Part shown: positions 29,648 to 39,222 of the stretch, piece by piece
Layout of the letters: each line of letters begins with the position of its first letter
Position numbering within the stretch: the stretch's first letter is position 1
Assembly (NCBI RefSeq): GCF_030622045.1
Contig: NZ_CP130886.1
Span: 1,240,001 to 1,304,000, forward strand
From: Planctellipticum variicoloris
GTDB lineage: Bacteria; Planctomycetota; Planctomycetia; Planctomycetales; Planctomycetaceae
Direction: 5' to 3'
Length of the DNA stretch: 64,000 bases
Program-made: the position numbers and the translations under genes
Notes under the pieces: model-generated
What the model was told of the DNA's origin: nothing
Databases searched by the model: none
What the model saw: only the letters and a program-made list of their open reading frames with translations

Positions 29648-30652
29648 CTAAGGCTGGTACTTCTTCGCTTCCACGAAACTCGCGACGAACTGCGACTCCC
29701 GAATCGGGAAGGCGACCTTGATGCCCGCCTGCTCGATCAGGGGGCGGACTTTCAGGCTCCGTCCCCATTCGTCGGTATCCAGCCCGCCGCTCCCGTCGTT
29801 GTCCATGCGGCCGAACGTCTCCCGGGCATCCTCGCGAAGGGCCGCATCTTCTTCCGCGGGAGGCGACAGCAGGCCCACGCCGATGCTGAGCGCGGCGGCC
29901 GAAATCCGCTGGGAAGGTTTTGCCACCAGCGCGAACGTCAGCTCGGGCGGCGTCAGGAATCCGTCGTCGTTCAGATCGAATTTCCGGAACTCGGCCAGAT
30001 TGCCCCGGTCCCATTCGTACATGCCGATCTGTCGGTCGCCATTCTTGTCGAGCGTCCGGTACTTCTCCGGGAGATCCCGGATGAACGGCAGCGGCTTGGG
30101 AGTCTGGGGGGGGCTGGCGCTACTGCTGGATCGGCTGCGGTCCCCGCGATCGCTTCGGCCGGAGTCTCCCTCCTGCTGACGTTGCTCCATGGCCTTCTGC
30201 ATCGCCCCGGAAAAAGCGTCCCGGGAGATCGGGCTGTCGGCGCTCAGCCCGGACTGCTGCAGGCGGTCCCGCAACGGCGGCGGCAGACGCTCGAATTCCT
30301 CCGAGTCGATATTGCCGTCCTGATTGCGGTCCATGAACCCGAAAAACCGGCCGGGATCGGGCGCTCCGCCCCCGAATCCGCCCGGAGGGCCACCGCCAAA
30401 ACCGCCCGGCGGACCGCCTCCAAAGCCGCCTGGAGGTCCGCCCCCAAAGCTGCCTGGGCCGCCACTTCCAAACCCGCGAAATGATCCGCCGTCCCGTCCG
30501 CGGTCATCGCCCCGGCTGCCACGATCGCGTCCGAAGCCACCTCGGTCACCGCGATCCTCGCCGCCACGACCGAAATCCGGGGGCTGCGCCGCCGAGGCCT
30601 GACAGACGGCGACCGCCAGAAAGAACTTGAACAGGTGCGACGGCGCTGACAT
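29648..30652 (-). CDS. Secreted EF-hand protein with Gly/Phe/Pro-rich repeat region
   Basis: The 334-residue protein has a Sec signal peptide (LFKFFLAVAVCQASAAQ), then an Arg/Asp/Gly-rich stretch and three to four tandem GGFGGGPP units at about residues 60-95. Four EF-hand-like loops follow: DRNQDGNIDSEE, DKNGDRQIGMYE, DLNDDGFLTPPE and DNDGSGGLDTDE. All four keep acidic residues at calcium positions 1, 3 and 12 or close variants; the second has Asp-Arg at 5-6 and is the weakest. It probably binds calcium outside the cytoplasm. Start ATG 30652 has GGAGG upstream and opens with the signal; the frame above it is not protein-like. It diverges from the D-like gene of the secretion operon with 410 bases between, and both encode Gly-rich low-complexity tracts. 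Confidence 0.82.
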   Translation of the reverse strand: MSAPSHLFKFFLAVAVCQASAAQPPDFGRGGEDRGDRGGFGRDRGSRGDDRGRDGGSFRGFGSGGPGSFGGGPPGGFGGGPPGGFGGGPPGGFGGGAPDPGRFFGFMDRNQDGNIDSEEFERLPPPLRDRLQQSGLSADSPISRDAFSGAMQKAMEQRQQEGDSGRSDRGDRSRSSSSASPPQTPKPLPFIRDLPEKYRTLDKNGDRQIGMYEWDRGNLAEFRKFDLNDDGFLTPPELTFALVAKPSQRISAAALSIGVGLLSPPAEEDAALREDARETFGRMDNDGSGGLDTDEWGRSLKVRPLIEQAGIKVAFPIRESQFVASFVEAKKYQP

Positions 30653-31062
30653 AGGAACCTCCACAGATCCAACACCTGCCGCCAGCAGGAGTTTCGGCGA
30701 AAAACTCGCCTGACTGGATCTGAGTTCCAGCGGCTGTCGGGCGGGAATCCTTGAGACGATTGCGCCCCGCCATCGCAACAGTCACAGGGCGCAGGAGGAA
30801 CGTGTCCGGAAAAGTCTGATCTCCCTCTCGCCGTGGAATCGTCGTAACCCTTTGTTTGGCCGTTATTTCCTGTCCGGGGGGAAACCCTGTTTCGGCAACC
30901 ATTTCCGCCCGAATCAATTTGTAGGGGATTCTCCCGAAACCGGTCCGGGCACGACCGGGTTTAATGGGGAGGGACCGCGGAACCCCGCAGTGCGATGGTC
31001 TCCGGTCGCCGAAGTCTTTTGTTCATTGCGCGATTCTTCTTCCGTCATTTGTGCAGGTCGAA
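30653..31062. other. Divergent control region of EF-hand gene and T2SS-like operon
   Basis: No gene is seen. It must carry both promoters. A hairpin-like pair AAACCGGTC and GACCGGGTTT lies around 30937-30962, before the operon's first gene. No convincing -35/-10 pair was found on the plus strand. Confidence 0.45.
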
Positions 31063-34000
31063 ATGTTGACATCGGAATCTCGACTTGGCGTCCGCCTCCT
31101 CCAGTTCAGCGCTGTTCTGGCATCGCTGGCGGTGGCGGGCGAACCGGTTCTGGCTCAGCCGGAATCGCCTGGAGCGGATCGTCGACCCAGCTTCGGGGTT
31201 CCGGGAGGGACGCCATTTCCAACCTTCGACTCTCCGCTGATGAGCCTCGGGCGATTTGGCCGCGACGAAGAGTTCGTCAGGCAGCTCCAGTTGACCGAAG
31301 AACAGCAGGAACAGATCGACGAAATTCGCCGTGGCATGCGGGACCTGTTCCGAATTCAAGATCCCGCCGAACAGGCCGCCAAAGTCGAGGAAATGAATCA
31401 GGCCGCTCTCGAAGTCCTGACTCCCGAACAGACGCAGGTCTGGGACAGGCAGAAGGCAAAGATTGTTCAAATGCGCAGCGCGGGGCAGGCTCCCGCCGCT
31501 CCCGGACAGAGTGCGGCTCCGGGAGCAGCGCCTGCAACCCCCAAAGCACCTGTTCGAAAGCCGCCGATTGTCGAGGCTCCTGCCGGAGCCGTACCTTCGG
31601 CCAGCTTCGGCGGTGATCCGGCCCCCGGAACGGGATCGGCCGCGACCCTGACGTTCAACTTCCGCTACGCGCCGTGGACTGAAGTTCTGAAGATGTTTGC
31701 CGAGGTCTCCGGGCTGACGCTGGACCTCAACGACGTCCCCCCCGGGACGTTCAACTACTACGACGAACGGACTTACACGCCGACGGAGGCGCTGGACATC
31801 CTGAACGGCTACCTGCTGCCGCGCGGGTATGTGCTGATTCGTCGCGATCGCTTCCTGGCCTGCGTCAACACGGAAAACAAGATCCCGCCCAACATGGTCC
31901 CGACCGTTTCCGTCGAGGAACTGGAACAGCGCGGCCGGAACGAGATGGTCACGCTGGTCCTGCCGCTCGAAGGTCTGGAAGCCGACAAGATTCAGAGTGA
32001 AGTCAAGGAATTGCTGGGGCCGCAGGGAACGGTCGCAGCCCTCAAAAACACCAATTCGCTGGTGATCACCGACATCGCCAGCCACGTCCGGCGGGTGCAT
32101 GCCCTCCTGTCGGGCGGAGCGGGAGCCGGCAATCGGGAGACCGATTTCAAGGCGATTCCGTTGAAGTACATGTCCGCAACCGAAGCGGAGCGAAGTGTCA
32201 GGCGGCTGTTCGGGCTGCTGCCGACCGCGGCTGCGACGACGGCAACCTCGTCGCGATCCTCTTCTTCCCGGAGCGATTTCTTCTCTCGCGATCGAGGGGA
32301 TCGCGGCGGGTTCGATCCGCGCGAAGCCTTCCGCGGTCCGACGCCGGCCCCCGCGCCGACGACCACGCAATCGCAATTTGCGAACAAGCTGCAGATTTCC
32401 GCCGACATCCGGACCAACAGCCTGCTGGTGACCGCGTCTTCGCAACTTGTGAAGGTCGTCGAGGAAGTGGTCAAGTCGATCGACGTGGACATCGTCGATG
32501 AACACGGCAACCGAGTCCCTCAGGACAGTCAGTCCGTGTTGTTCAAGAGCTATACGATCAACGGCGGCGACGTGGCGCAGGTCGCGCTGACTCTCAGCGG
32601 AATGTATCCCGGATTGATCGTCGGCCAGGACGACAAGTACGGCAAAATTCACGTCAATGCCACCGCCTCGGAACACGCCGAGATTGAAAAGCTGATCGCC
32701 CAGCTCGGCGGCGAATCGGAAGGGTCCGTCGCCGTCATCCCGCTGTCACGGATGGAGCCGGTCCAGGCCTCCAACACATTGCGGAGCCTGTTCAGCGGCG
32801 ACGGTTCGCGGGCTCCTTCGATTGAGCCGGACGTCTTCGGTCGTCGCCTGATGGTCCGCGGAACTCCCGAGCAGGTGCAGCAGGTCAAGTCGATCCTGAC
32901 TCAGATGGGGGAGGATGGCGGAACCGGGACCGGCCCGCGCAGCGGCGGCGGACCGGTCCGCAGAGTTCCCATTGACGGTCGCGATCCCGAAGAGTTCCTG
33001 CCGCTGATCCAGCAGGCCTGGGGGACGTCGGGGCGGAATCCAATTCGCGTGGTGGTTCCGTCTGTGCCAAATCCGATCCGTGACCGACGGATTCCCAGCG
33101 AGGTCTCGGTTCCCCCCGCCGACCGCGAGCCGCTGAACTCATCCGAGCGGCAGCCGCGTCGCGAGAAAGTTGGCGGACAACCCTCCGTGTCCGCGCCACG
33201 GCGGCTTCAGGTTCTGCCCGCCAGCCAGAAACTGTCGGCCGATCAGCCTGAACCCGAAGCCCGGAAACCGGAAACGGAGAAAACCGACGCCTCCCCCGTC
33301 GAGGAACCGGCCCCGGACAAGTCCGGGGCCAAGTCGCCGATCGGAATCACGGTGATGGGGAACGACCTGATCATCACTTCCGCCGACGAGAAGGCGCTGG
33401 ATCGGCTGGAAGAAATGATCAGCCAGTTGTCGGCGGCGTTGCCCAACCGGACGCGGTGGACCGTGTTCTACCTGCGGTCCGCCGATGCCACTGAAGCCGC
33501 CCAGTTGCTGGAGCGGCTCTTTCCACAGAGCTCGGTCGCCGCGTCGACGAGTTCGAGCGAGGGATTCATGGGCTCGTTCACCGGCGGCCTGTCGAGCTTC
33601 GGCCGCGGCATGATGAACGCAACGGGACTCGACAGCACGCTGGCCGGCGGTCAGCCGCTGAAAATCATTACCGACATCCGGTCGAATGCGCTGTTCGTAA
33701 CCGGGCCGAGCGATCAGGTCGGGGAGATCGAGCAGGTTCTGCAGTTGATCGACGCCAGTGAGCTGCCCGAAAGCCTGCGAACCCGCGTGCCCCGTTCCAT
33801 TCCCGTCGAATACTCCAGCGTGACGGAAGTCGCGAAGATCGTCCGCGAAGTCTATAAGGATGCGCTGGAGCCGGAGCAGCCGGCCCAGAATCAGCGAGGG
33901 GCAAATCCATTCGCCATGATGATGGGAGGCGCTCCGCAGGGAAAACAGCGGGGGATTGAACTGACGGTCGGGGTGGACGAACAGACGAATCACCTGATCG

Positions 34001-34434
34001 TCTCCTGCAACGACTCCATGTTCCGCCAGATCGAGAATCTCGTACAGACGATCGATGAGCGCGAACGCGACGCCCGACGGACGATCCGCGTGGTGCCCCT
34101 CGAAAAAGCCGATCCCATGCTCCTCTCGCGGACGCTCGGGTCGGTCATCCCGAAGGTCACCGTCAGCGGCGGCGGCAGTCGGCCGAGCCGCGACCGGAGC
34201 GACGCCAGTTCGACATCCGGGCAGCCAAACTCGTCCGGGAGCGGAACTTCGACTCCGCAGGCGACGCCAGGGGGCTTCCCTGGAGGTTTTCCTGGCGGCG
34301 GATTTCCCGGCGGCGGCTTTTCGGGAGGCGGTCGGGGAGGAGATTCCGGGGGAGGTCGCGGCGGGGATTCCAGCGGACGAAGCGGATTCGGTGGATTTGG
34401 CGGGAGTCGGGGTGGGAGTCGCGGTTCCCGCTGA
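31063..34434 (+). CDS. GspD-like multi-NolW protein with LTxxQ segment, lacking a secretin channel domain
   Basis: The 1123-residue exported protein heads the T2SS-like operon. Order of parts: signal peptide (residues 1-~32, ending EPVLAQ). Next a Spy/CpxP-like helical segment with LTEEQ at 77 and LTPEQ at 119. Then a Pro/Ala linker, an N0-like domain from about 195 (FNFRYAPWTEVLKMFAEVSG), and NolW-type modules starting near 294, 360, 491, 556, 632, 799 and 912, with a half module near 1007. The fifth carries a ~90-residue disordered insert (about 660-755). A Gly/Phe/Ser tail (about 1070-1123) closes it. Typical secretins end in a ~200-residue beta-barrel domain with a VPxLGDIP-like motif; nothing of that kind is here. 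It may form a periplasmic ring or vestibule on a separate channel. Start ATG 31063 opens the signal peptide. Confidence 0.85.
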   Translation: MLTSESRLGVRLLQFSAVLASLAVAGEPVLAQPESPGADRRPSFGVPGGTPFPTFDSPLMSLGRFGRDEEFVRQLQLTEEQQEQIDEIRRGMRDLFRIQDPAEQAAKVEEMNQAALEVLTPEQTQVWDRQKAKIVQMRSAGQAPAAPGQSAAPGAAPATPKAPVRKPPIVEAPAGAVPSASFGGDPAPGTGSAATLTFNFRYAPWTEVLKMFAEVSGLTLDLNDVPPGTFNYYDERTYTPTEALDILNGYLLPRGYVLIRRDRFLACVNTENKIPPNMVPTVSVEELEQRGRNEMVTLVLPLEGLEADKIQSEVKELLGPQGTVAALKNTNSLVITDIASHVRRVHALLSGGAGAGNRETDFKAIPLKYMSATEAERSVRRLFGLLPTAAATTATSSRSSSSRSDFFSRDRGDRGGFDPREAFRGPTPAPAPTTTQSQFANKLQISADIRTNSLLVTASSQLVKVVEEVVKSIDVDIVDEHGNRVPQDSQSVLFKSYTINGGDVAQVALTLSGMYPGLIVGQDDKYGKIHVNATASEHAEIEKLIAQLGGESEGSVAVIPLSRMEPVQASNTLRSLFSGDGSRAPSIEPDVFGRRLMVRGTPEQVQQVKSILTQMGEDGGTGTGPRSGGGPVRRVPIDGRDPEEFLPLIQQAWGTSGRNPIRVVVPSVPNPIRDRRIPSEVSVPPADREPLNSSERQPRREKVGGQPSVSAPRRLQVLPASQKLSADQPEPEARKPETEKTDASPVEEPAPDKSGAKSPIGITVMGNDLIITSADEKALDRLEEMISQLSAALPNRTRWTVFYLRSADATEAAQLLERLFPQSSVAASTSSSEGFMGSFTGGLSSFGRGMMNATGLDSTLAGGQPLKIITDIRSNALFVTGPSDQVGEIEQVLQLIDASELPESLRTRVPRSIPVEYSSVTEVAKIVREVYKDALEPEQPAQNQRGANPFAMMMGGAPQGKQRGIELTVGVDEQTNHLIVSCNDSMFRQIENLVQTIDERERDARRTIRVVPLEKADPMLLSRTLGSVIPKVTVSGGGSRPSRDRSDASSTSGQPNSSGSGTSTPQATPGGFPGGFPGGGFPGGGFSGGGRGGDSGGGRGGDSSGRSGFGGFGGSRGGSRGSR

Positions 34435-34596
34435 GTGGGCCGGCGAGGCGAACGTGAGAATTTTCGCCGATTGGCGAAAGCCGTTGGACGTCGGTTCCCC
34501 TCGCGTCGTATTCTTTGTGGAAGCCTGTCACCTGCCTGCCAGCGAGTCCGGGCGGCAGTTTCACCAGTTGAATTCTCAGCAGGGCATGCATTTCGG

Positions 34597-36282
34597 ATGG
34601 ATATTGGCACAGTCCTGATTCGCCGGGGGGTGGTGACGCCCGAACAGCTCAAGTCGGCGCAGCCTGACGTGAGCGGCCGACGGCTGGATCGCGCCCTGGT
34701 CGATCTGGGAGTCATCACCGAAGAAGCGGCGCTGCGGGCGCTCGCCGACGAACTGGGAATGCGGTTCGTCGAGATTAAAAAGGAAGCCATCGACCGGGAG
34801 CTGCTGATGCAGTTTCCGACCAGCGCGGTCTTCCGACATTCGCTGCTGCCGCTGCAGCGGCAGAATGGCAGCGTGGTCGTCGCCACCAGCGATCCGTTCA
34901 ATCTGGAATCGCTCGAAGAGCTGAGTTCGATCAGCGGTTTTCATCTCGAACCGGTGCTGGCCTGCAAGGTCGACGTCGTCGAGATGATCAAGGATTATCT
35001 CGGCGTCGGCGGCGATACGCTCGGCGAACTGGTCGCGCAGCGGACGGCGGACGGCGTCGAAATCCTGGGGGACAATTCCGAGGATTCCGGCGACCTGGCG
35101 GAGATGGCCGAGGCGGCCTCGGTCATCAAGCTGGTCAACGAGCTGCTCGTGGAAGCCCTCGACCAGGGGGCGAGCGACGTACACATCGAGCCGCAGGAGT
35201 ATGGTCTGACCGTCCGCTACCGCGTCGACGGTCTGCTGCGCGTCCAGCCGGTGCCGCAGTCGATCTCCCAGTTTTTTGCCGCGATCGTGACGCGTCTCAA
35301 GATCATGTCGCGTCTGAACATTGCGGAAAAGCGGATGCCGCAGGACGGCCGGATCAAGCTCAAGATTTCGGGACGCGAGATCGACGTCCGCGTCTCAATC
35401 ATTCCGATGGTCCACGGCGAAGGGGTCTGCCTGCGTCTGCTCGACAAGGGGCGGATGCAGTTCAACCTGGCCAACGTCGGGATGCCCCCGGCGATGGCGA
35501 AAACATTTCACGAAATGATTGCGATGCCGCACGGCATCGTGCTGGTCACCGGACCGACCGGCAGCGGTAAAACGTCGACGCTCTACAGCGCGCTCAACGA
35601 AATTAAAGATCCGTCGATCAAGATCATCACCGTCGAAGACCCCGTCGAATACCAGAACCCCGGCATCAGCCAGATTCAGGTCCATTCGAAGGTCGGGTTG
35701 ACCTTTGCCGCGGGGCTGCGGAGCATTCTGCGTCACGACCCCGACGTCGTGCTGATCGGCGAAATCCGCGACGCGGAAACCGCCGAGAGCGCCATTCAGG
35801 CCTCCCTCACGGGCCACCTCGTCTTCAGCACCCTGCATACGAACGACGCCCCCGGCGCATTTACGCGACTGATCGATATGGGGGTCGAACCGTTCCTGGT
35901 GGCCAGTTCCGTCGAAGGGGTGCTGGCGCAGCGGCTGGTCCGTCGCCTCTGCAAGCACTGCAAAAAAAAGGTGGTGATGCCGCGCGACGCCCTGCCCGAC
36001 GACTATCCGTGCACGGAGCCGGAGGTGATGCTCTACGAGCCGGTCGGCTGTCGCGAGTGCCGGGACATTGGCTTCTCCGGACGAATGGCGATCTTCGAAT
36101 TGCTGCACAAGGACGCCGAGATCGGCCGGCTGTGCGTGGCGCATGCCAGCACCCTGGAAATCCGGCAGTACGCCCTGAGTCGGGGGATGGTGACTTTGCG
36201 GCAATCGGGTTATCAGCGGGTCCAGGAAGGGTTGACCAGCCTGGACGAAGTGCTGCGCATCACCAAGGGCGACATCGGCTGA
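34597..36282 (+). CDS. gspE: Type II secretion/pseudopilus assembly ATPase GspE
   Basis: The 561-residue hexameric ATPase drives pseudopilus assembly at the inner membrane. The N-terminal MshEN-type domain ([26 protein letters not shown]) is followed by the N2 linker domain ([20 protein letters not shown]). In the motor core, Walker A is [10 protein letters not shown] at 319-328, the Asp box includes ITVEDPVEY, Walker B is [10 protein letters not shown] at about 384-393, and the His box is [13 protein letters not shown] tetracysteine zinc module CKHC (452-455) with CREC (near 486) marks the GspE branch rather than PilT. Start: ATG 34597 matches the family N-terminus; upstream codons in frame lack resemblance. 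It lies 162 bases after the D-like gene. Confidence 0.95.
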   Translation: MDIGTVLIRRGVVTPEQLKSAQPDVSGRRLDRALVDLGVITEEAALRALADELGMRFVEIKKEAIDRELLMQFPTSAVFRHSLLPLQRQNGSVVVATSDPFNLESLEELSSISGFHLEPVLACKVDVVEMIKDYLGVGGDTLGELVAQRTADGVEILGDNSEDSGDLAEMAEAASVIKLVNELLVEALDQGASDVHIEPQEYGLTVRYRVDGLLRVQPVPQSISQFFAAIVTRLKIMSRLNIAEKRMPQDGRIKLKISGREIDVRVSIIPMVHGEGVCLRLLDKGRMQFNLANVGMPPAMAKTFHEMIAMPHGIVLVTGPTGSGKTSTLYSALNEIKDPSIKIITVEDPVEYQNPGISQIQVHSKVGLTFAAGLRSILRHDPDVVLIGEIRDAETAESAIQASLTGHLVFSTLHTNDAPGAFTRLIDMGVEPFLVASSVEGVLAQRLVRRLCKHCKKKVVMPRDALPDDYPCTEPEVMLYEPVGCRECRDIGFSGRMAIFELLHKDAEIGRLCVAHASTLEIRQYALSRGMVTLRQSGYQRVQEGLTSLDEVLRITKGDIG

Positions 36283-36329
36283 GCTTCCCGCGTCTTTTCT
36301 GAACCGTACCCGCAGACAGTCGGCTGAAC

Positions 36330-37538
36330 ATGCCCGAGTTCCGCTACACCGCGAAGGAGTTTTCCGGCCAGCAGGTCAGCGGGACGCTGACTGCGGGGAC
36401 GGAGCGCGAGGCGCTCGGGCAACTCGCCGCTCGAAATCTGTTCCCGCTGCAGATCGCTCTGGCCGACGCGGCGCGCCGGCATCAGGAAGGACGCCGACGG
36501 CGCGTCCCCGCCAGTCTGCTGGCGACCTTCTATTCGCAGCTCTCCGACCTGCTCCGTTCGGGCGTGCCGCTGCTGCGGTCGCTGGAGCTGCTGGATCGCC
36601 AGACGCGACATCAGACGTTCAAACTGATTCTGCAGGAAATCCGCGCCGACGTGGCGGACGGCACCCGGCTGGCAGAGTCGCTGCGCCGTCATCCGGCGGT
36701 CTTTTCCGATCTGACGATCAGCATGGTGCGAGCCGGTGAAGAAGGCAGCTTCCTGGAGGATACACTCCACCGGATCGCCACCTTCACCGAGCACCAGGAG
36801 GAGCTGAAAGGGCGAGTCGTCGGCGCGATGGTCTACCCCGCATTCCTGATGGTCGTCGGCTCGCTGATCGTCGTGGCGATGCTGATCTACTTCGTTCCCA
36901 AGTTCGAACCAATGTTCGAACGGATGGAAGAGCAGGGGAGCCTTCCCTGGGCCACCACGGCGCTCATGGCCATCAGCCGCGGCATGCAGTCCTACGGCTG
37001 GGTGGCGCTGCTGGCGATCCCCGGAATCATCATCGGCCTCCAGAAGATGCTGGAGTCCGATGCCGGCCGGCGCAGACTCGACGAATTGAAGATCCGGCTC
37101 TGGGGCATCGGGCAGGTCGTCCGCAGCCTGGCGATCGCCCGGTTCTGCCGGGTTCTCGGAACGCTGCTCAAGAACGGCGTGCCGCTGCTGAACTCCCTCC
37201 GGATCGCCAAAGACGCCACCGGCAATCGCGTCCTCAGCGAAGCCATCGGCGAGGCCGCGGAGCACGTGTCGTCCGGCAAGTCCCTCGCCGTCCCGCTGGC
37301 GGACTGCAAGCAATTCCCGCCGGACGTGCTGGAAATGATCGCCGTGGGGGAAGAGGCCAACAACCTGGAAGAGGTGCTGGTGCAGGTCGCCGACAAGATG
37401 GAGCGGCATACCAACCGGCAGCTCGATCTGGTGGTGCGCTTGTTGGAACCGGCGATGCTGGTGATCATGGCGGGGATCATTTTGTTCGTGGTGGTGGCGC
37501 TGATGCTGCCAATTTTCCAAAGTTCGTCGCTCGCGTAG
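36330..37538 (+). CDS. gspF: Type II secretion inner-membrane platform protein GspF
   Basis: The 402-residue platform protein couples GspE to pilin assembly. It begins PEFRYTAKEFSGQQVSGTL, the usual GspF/PilC N-terminus, and has two T2SSF repeats. The first contains LATFYSQLSDLLRSGVPLL, the second IARFCRVLGTLLKNGVPLL; membrane helices lie at about 170-195, 215-235 and near the C-terminus (LVIMAGIILFVVVALMLPIF). Length is normal. It is 47 bases downstream of gspE and 113 upstream of the major pseudopilin, so it belongs to the operon. Confidence 0.95.
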   Translation: MPEFRYTAKEFSGQQVSGTLTAGTEREALGQLAARNLFPLQIALADAARRHQEGRRRRVPASLLATFYSQLSDLLRSGVPLLRSLELLDRQTRHQTFKLILQEIRADVADGTRLAESLRRHPAVFSDLTISMVRAGEEGSFLEDTLHRIATFTEHQEELKGRVVGAMVYPAFLMVVGSLIVVAMLIYFVPKFEPMFERMEEQGSLPWATTALMAISRGMQSYGWVALLAIPGIIIGLQKMLESDAGRRRLDELKIRLWGIGQVVRSLAIARFCRVLGTLLKNGVPLLNSLRIAKDATGNRVLSEAIGEAAEHVSSGKSLAVPLADCKQFPPDVLEMIAVGEEANNLEEVLVQVADKMERHTNRQLDLVVRLLEPAMLVIMAGIILFVVVALMLPIFQSSSLA

Positions 37539-37651
37539 GCCAGCCGACGGGAGTCGGGTGTTCAATCAATGAAGGGAAACGGCTCCGGGCCGGGTGGTCT
37601 GTGAGGTCCAGTTCCCATTTTCGACCACAGTTTTCTGCAAGGAGCGCCGCC

Positions 37652-38110
37652 GTGATTCGTCCGATGTCCACTCGCCCCCGTCTGCGCCGCCGCGGTTTCA
37701 CGCTGACGGAAGTCCTGCTGGTGCTGGCCATTCTGGGCGTGATCGCCGCAATGGTCGTCCCGCAGCTCCTCGGCCGCCAGAAGGACGCGCTGGTGCGGGC
37801 GACCAAAACCAGCATCAAAGGGATGGAAGACGCCTGTAAGCAGTATGCCGTCGACAACAGCGCGGAGTTCCCCACGGGAAGCAACGACGACGTCATCAAC
37901 CTGCTGATGAATCCGGGGCAGAACGCCGACGGCCGGTCGATCAGCCCGTACCTGGAACAGGTCCCGAAGGACGCGTGGGGGCAGCACCTGTACTACGAAT
38001 ATCCCAATACCAAGGCCCAGAACTCTTCCAGGCCGGCCATCTGGTCGGCGGGGCCCAACAAGCAGAATGAAGACGGCTCCGGCGACGACATCAACAACTG
38101 GACGACCTGA
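37652..38110 (+). CDS. gspG: Major pseudopilin GspG
   Basis: The 152-residue pseudopilin has the prepilin peptidase site RRRG|FTLTEVLLVLAILG, with Gly at -1, Phe at +1 and Glu at +5, followed by the hydrophobic assembly helix. The GspG body is recognisable: KDALVRATKTSIKGMEDACKQY, LMNPGQ, DAWGQHLYYEYP and the C-terminal GSGDDINNW, the calcium-site region typical of GspG. Start: GTG 37652 has AAGGAG seven bases upstream; ATG 37664 would be too far from it. It is followed by gspH after 19 bases. A peptidase (PilD) gene is not in the window. Confidence 0.93.
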   Translation: MIRPMSTRPRLRRRGFTLTEVLLVLAILGVIAAMVVPQLLGRQKDALVRATKTSIKGMEDACKQYAVDNSAEFPTGSNDDVINLLMNPGQNADGRSISPYLEQVPKDAWGQHLYYEYPNTKAQNSSRPAIWSAGPNKQNEDGSGDDINNWTT

Positions 38111-38129
38111 TCGGCAGGGGGGGCTTGCG

Positions 38130-38738
38130 ATGACCGCCCGACGGAAGGCTCGCTCCGCATTCACGCTGGTCGAGATGCTGCTGGTACTGGCCGTACTGGT
38201 GGCGTTTACGACGATTGCGTGGCCGTCGTTTCAGCGGCTGTACGCCACCCAGTTTCTGCTGGAAGGGGCCGAGCAAGTCCGCCTGCAGTTCGCCGCCACG
38301 CGGACGCGGGCGATCGAAAGCGGCATTGTCTACCAGTTCCGCTGGGAACCGGACGGCCGAAGGTATCTGTCGCTTCCCTACGAAGCGGAGCTCGATCTGC
38401 CGGCCGAGGGTGAGGGCGAGATCCAGGATGACCTCTCGGGAAACGTCGCGCGCCGCTACGTGGGCGAGCTTCCCGAAAAGCTGACGTTTGTGGGAGGGAA
38501 AGACGCCGGCGGACAGTCCCTCCCCGCGGACCTGTTCGCGTCGTTCCCCGACGCCGACAAACTCGCCGCAGTCGCCTGGTCGGAGCCGGTGCTGTTTCAG
38601 CCGGACGGTACGGCGGTGGACGGAGAACTGATCGTCGGCGATCCGACGGGGCGGAACGTCGCGCTGGTGCTCCGCGGCGCAACGGGGGCGGTCACGGTCA
38701 GTCCCATTCAGCAGGAGCTACGCACCAATGGGAAGTAG
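38130..38738 (+). CDS. gspH: Minor pseudopilin, GspH-like
   Basis: The 202-residue protein has a short basic leader, then ARSA|FTLVEMLLVLAVLVAF: Phe+1 and Glu+5 are kept, but the -1 residue is Ala rather than Gly, which prepilin peptidases usually process less well. The body (FLLEGAEQVRLQFAATRTRAIESG) matches the GspH/FimT region, where the helix leads into a beta sheet. Start ATG 38130 with GGGGGGG upstream; an earlier in-frame ATG would extend into gspG. It overlaps the next gene by 11 bases. Confidence 0.85.
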   Translation: MTARRKARSAFTLVEMLLVLAVLVAFTTIAWPSFQRLYATQFLLEGAEQVRLQFAATRTRAIESGIVYQFRWEPDGRRYLSLPYEAELDLPAEGEGEIQDDLSGNVARRYVGELPEKLTFVGGKDAGGQSLPADLFASFPDADKLAAVAWSEPVLFQPDGTAVDGELIVGDPTGRNVALVLRGATGAVTVSPIQQELRTNGK

Positions 38739-39222
38739 CGGACCAGCTTCCGGGAGACGGACGGCGCCGTCCAGCCTGCGGCAGGGTATGACCCTGCTGG
38801 AAGTCGTCCTGGCGCTCGCCATTTTCTTCGGCGCCATGGCGGCCCTCGCGCAGTTGACCTGGAACGGGACACGCGCCGCCCTGCAGGCCCGTTTCAAAGC
38901 GCAAGCCGTAATCCGCTGCGAAACGAAGCTGGCCGAACTGGTCAGCGGCGTCGAACCCCTGCAGTCGCAAGCGAACATTCCCTTCCCGGACGATTCCGCC
39001 TGGACCTGGAGCGCCATGATTTCTCCGGGGAGCTTTCCGGAACTGGTGCTTATCGACGTTCGCGTCCAGCGCTCGGCCTCCAACAGCCTGGGCAACACGG
39101 AATTCGCCATCAGCCGGTGGATGCGGGACCCCGCGGTGCTGACGGAGGCCGCGACTCTGGCGGCCGAGGCGGCCGCGGACGGGATGGGCGGTGGCGCTCC
39201 GGGGGAGTCCCCGCCGCAATGA
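38728..39222 (+). CDS. gspI: Minor pseudopilin, GspI-like
   Basis: The 164-residue protein has a 20-residue leader ending LRQG and the mature start MTLLEVVLALAIFFGA, with Glu at +5, the classic processing site. The short helix and small C-terminal domain (KLAELVSGVEPL, VLIDVRVQ) suit the GspI position between H and J. The last ~30 residues are Ala/Gly-rich and probably flexible. It overlaps gspH by 11 bases and gspJ by 4, so these minor pseudopilins are translated in a coupled way. Confidence 0.83.
   Translation: MGSSGPASGRRTAPSSLRQGMTLLEVVLALAIFFGAMAALAQLTWNGTRAALQARFKAQAVIRCETKLAELVSGVEPLQSQANIPFPDDSAWTWSAMISPGSFPELVLIDVRVQRSASNSLGNTEFAISRWMRDPAVLTEAATLAAEAAADGMGGGAPGESPPQ

Noticed and set aside
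36213-37565. Minus-strand frame of 450 codons opposite gspF
   Set aside because: Shadow frame rich in His and Gln; gspF is unambiguous on the other strand.
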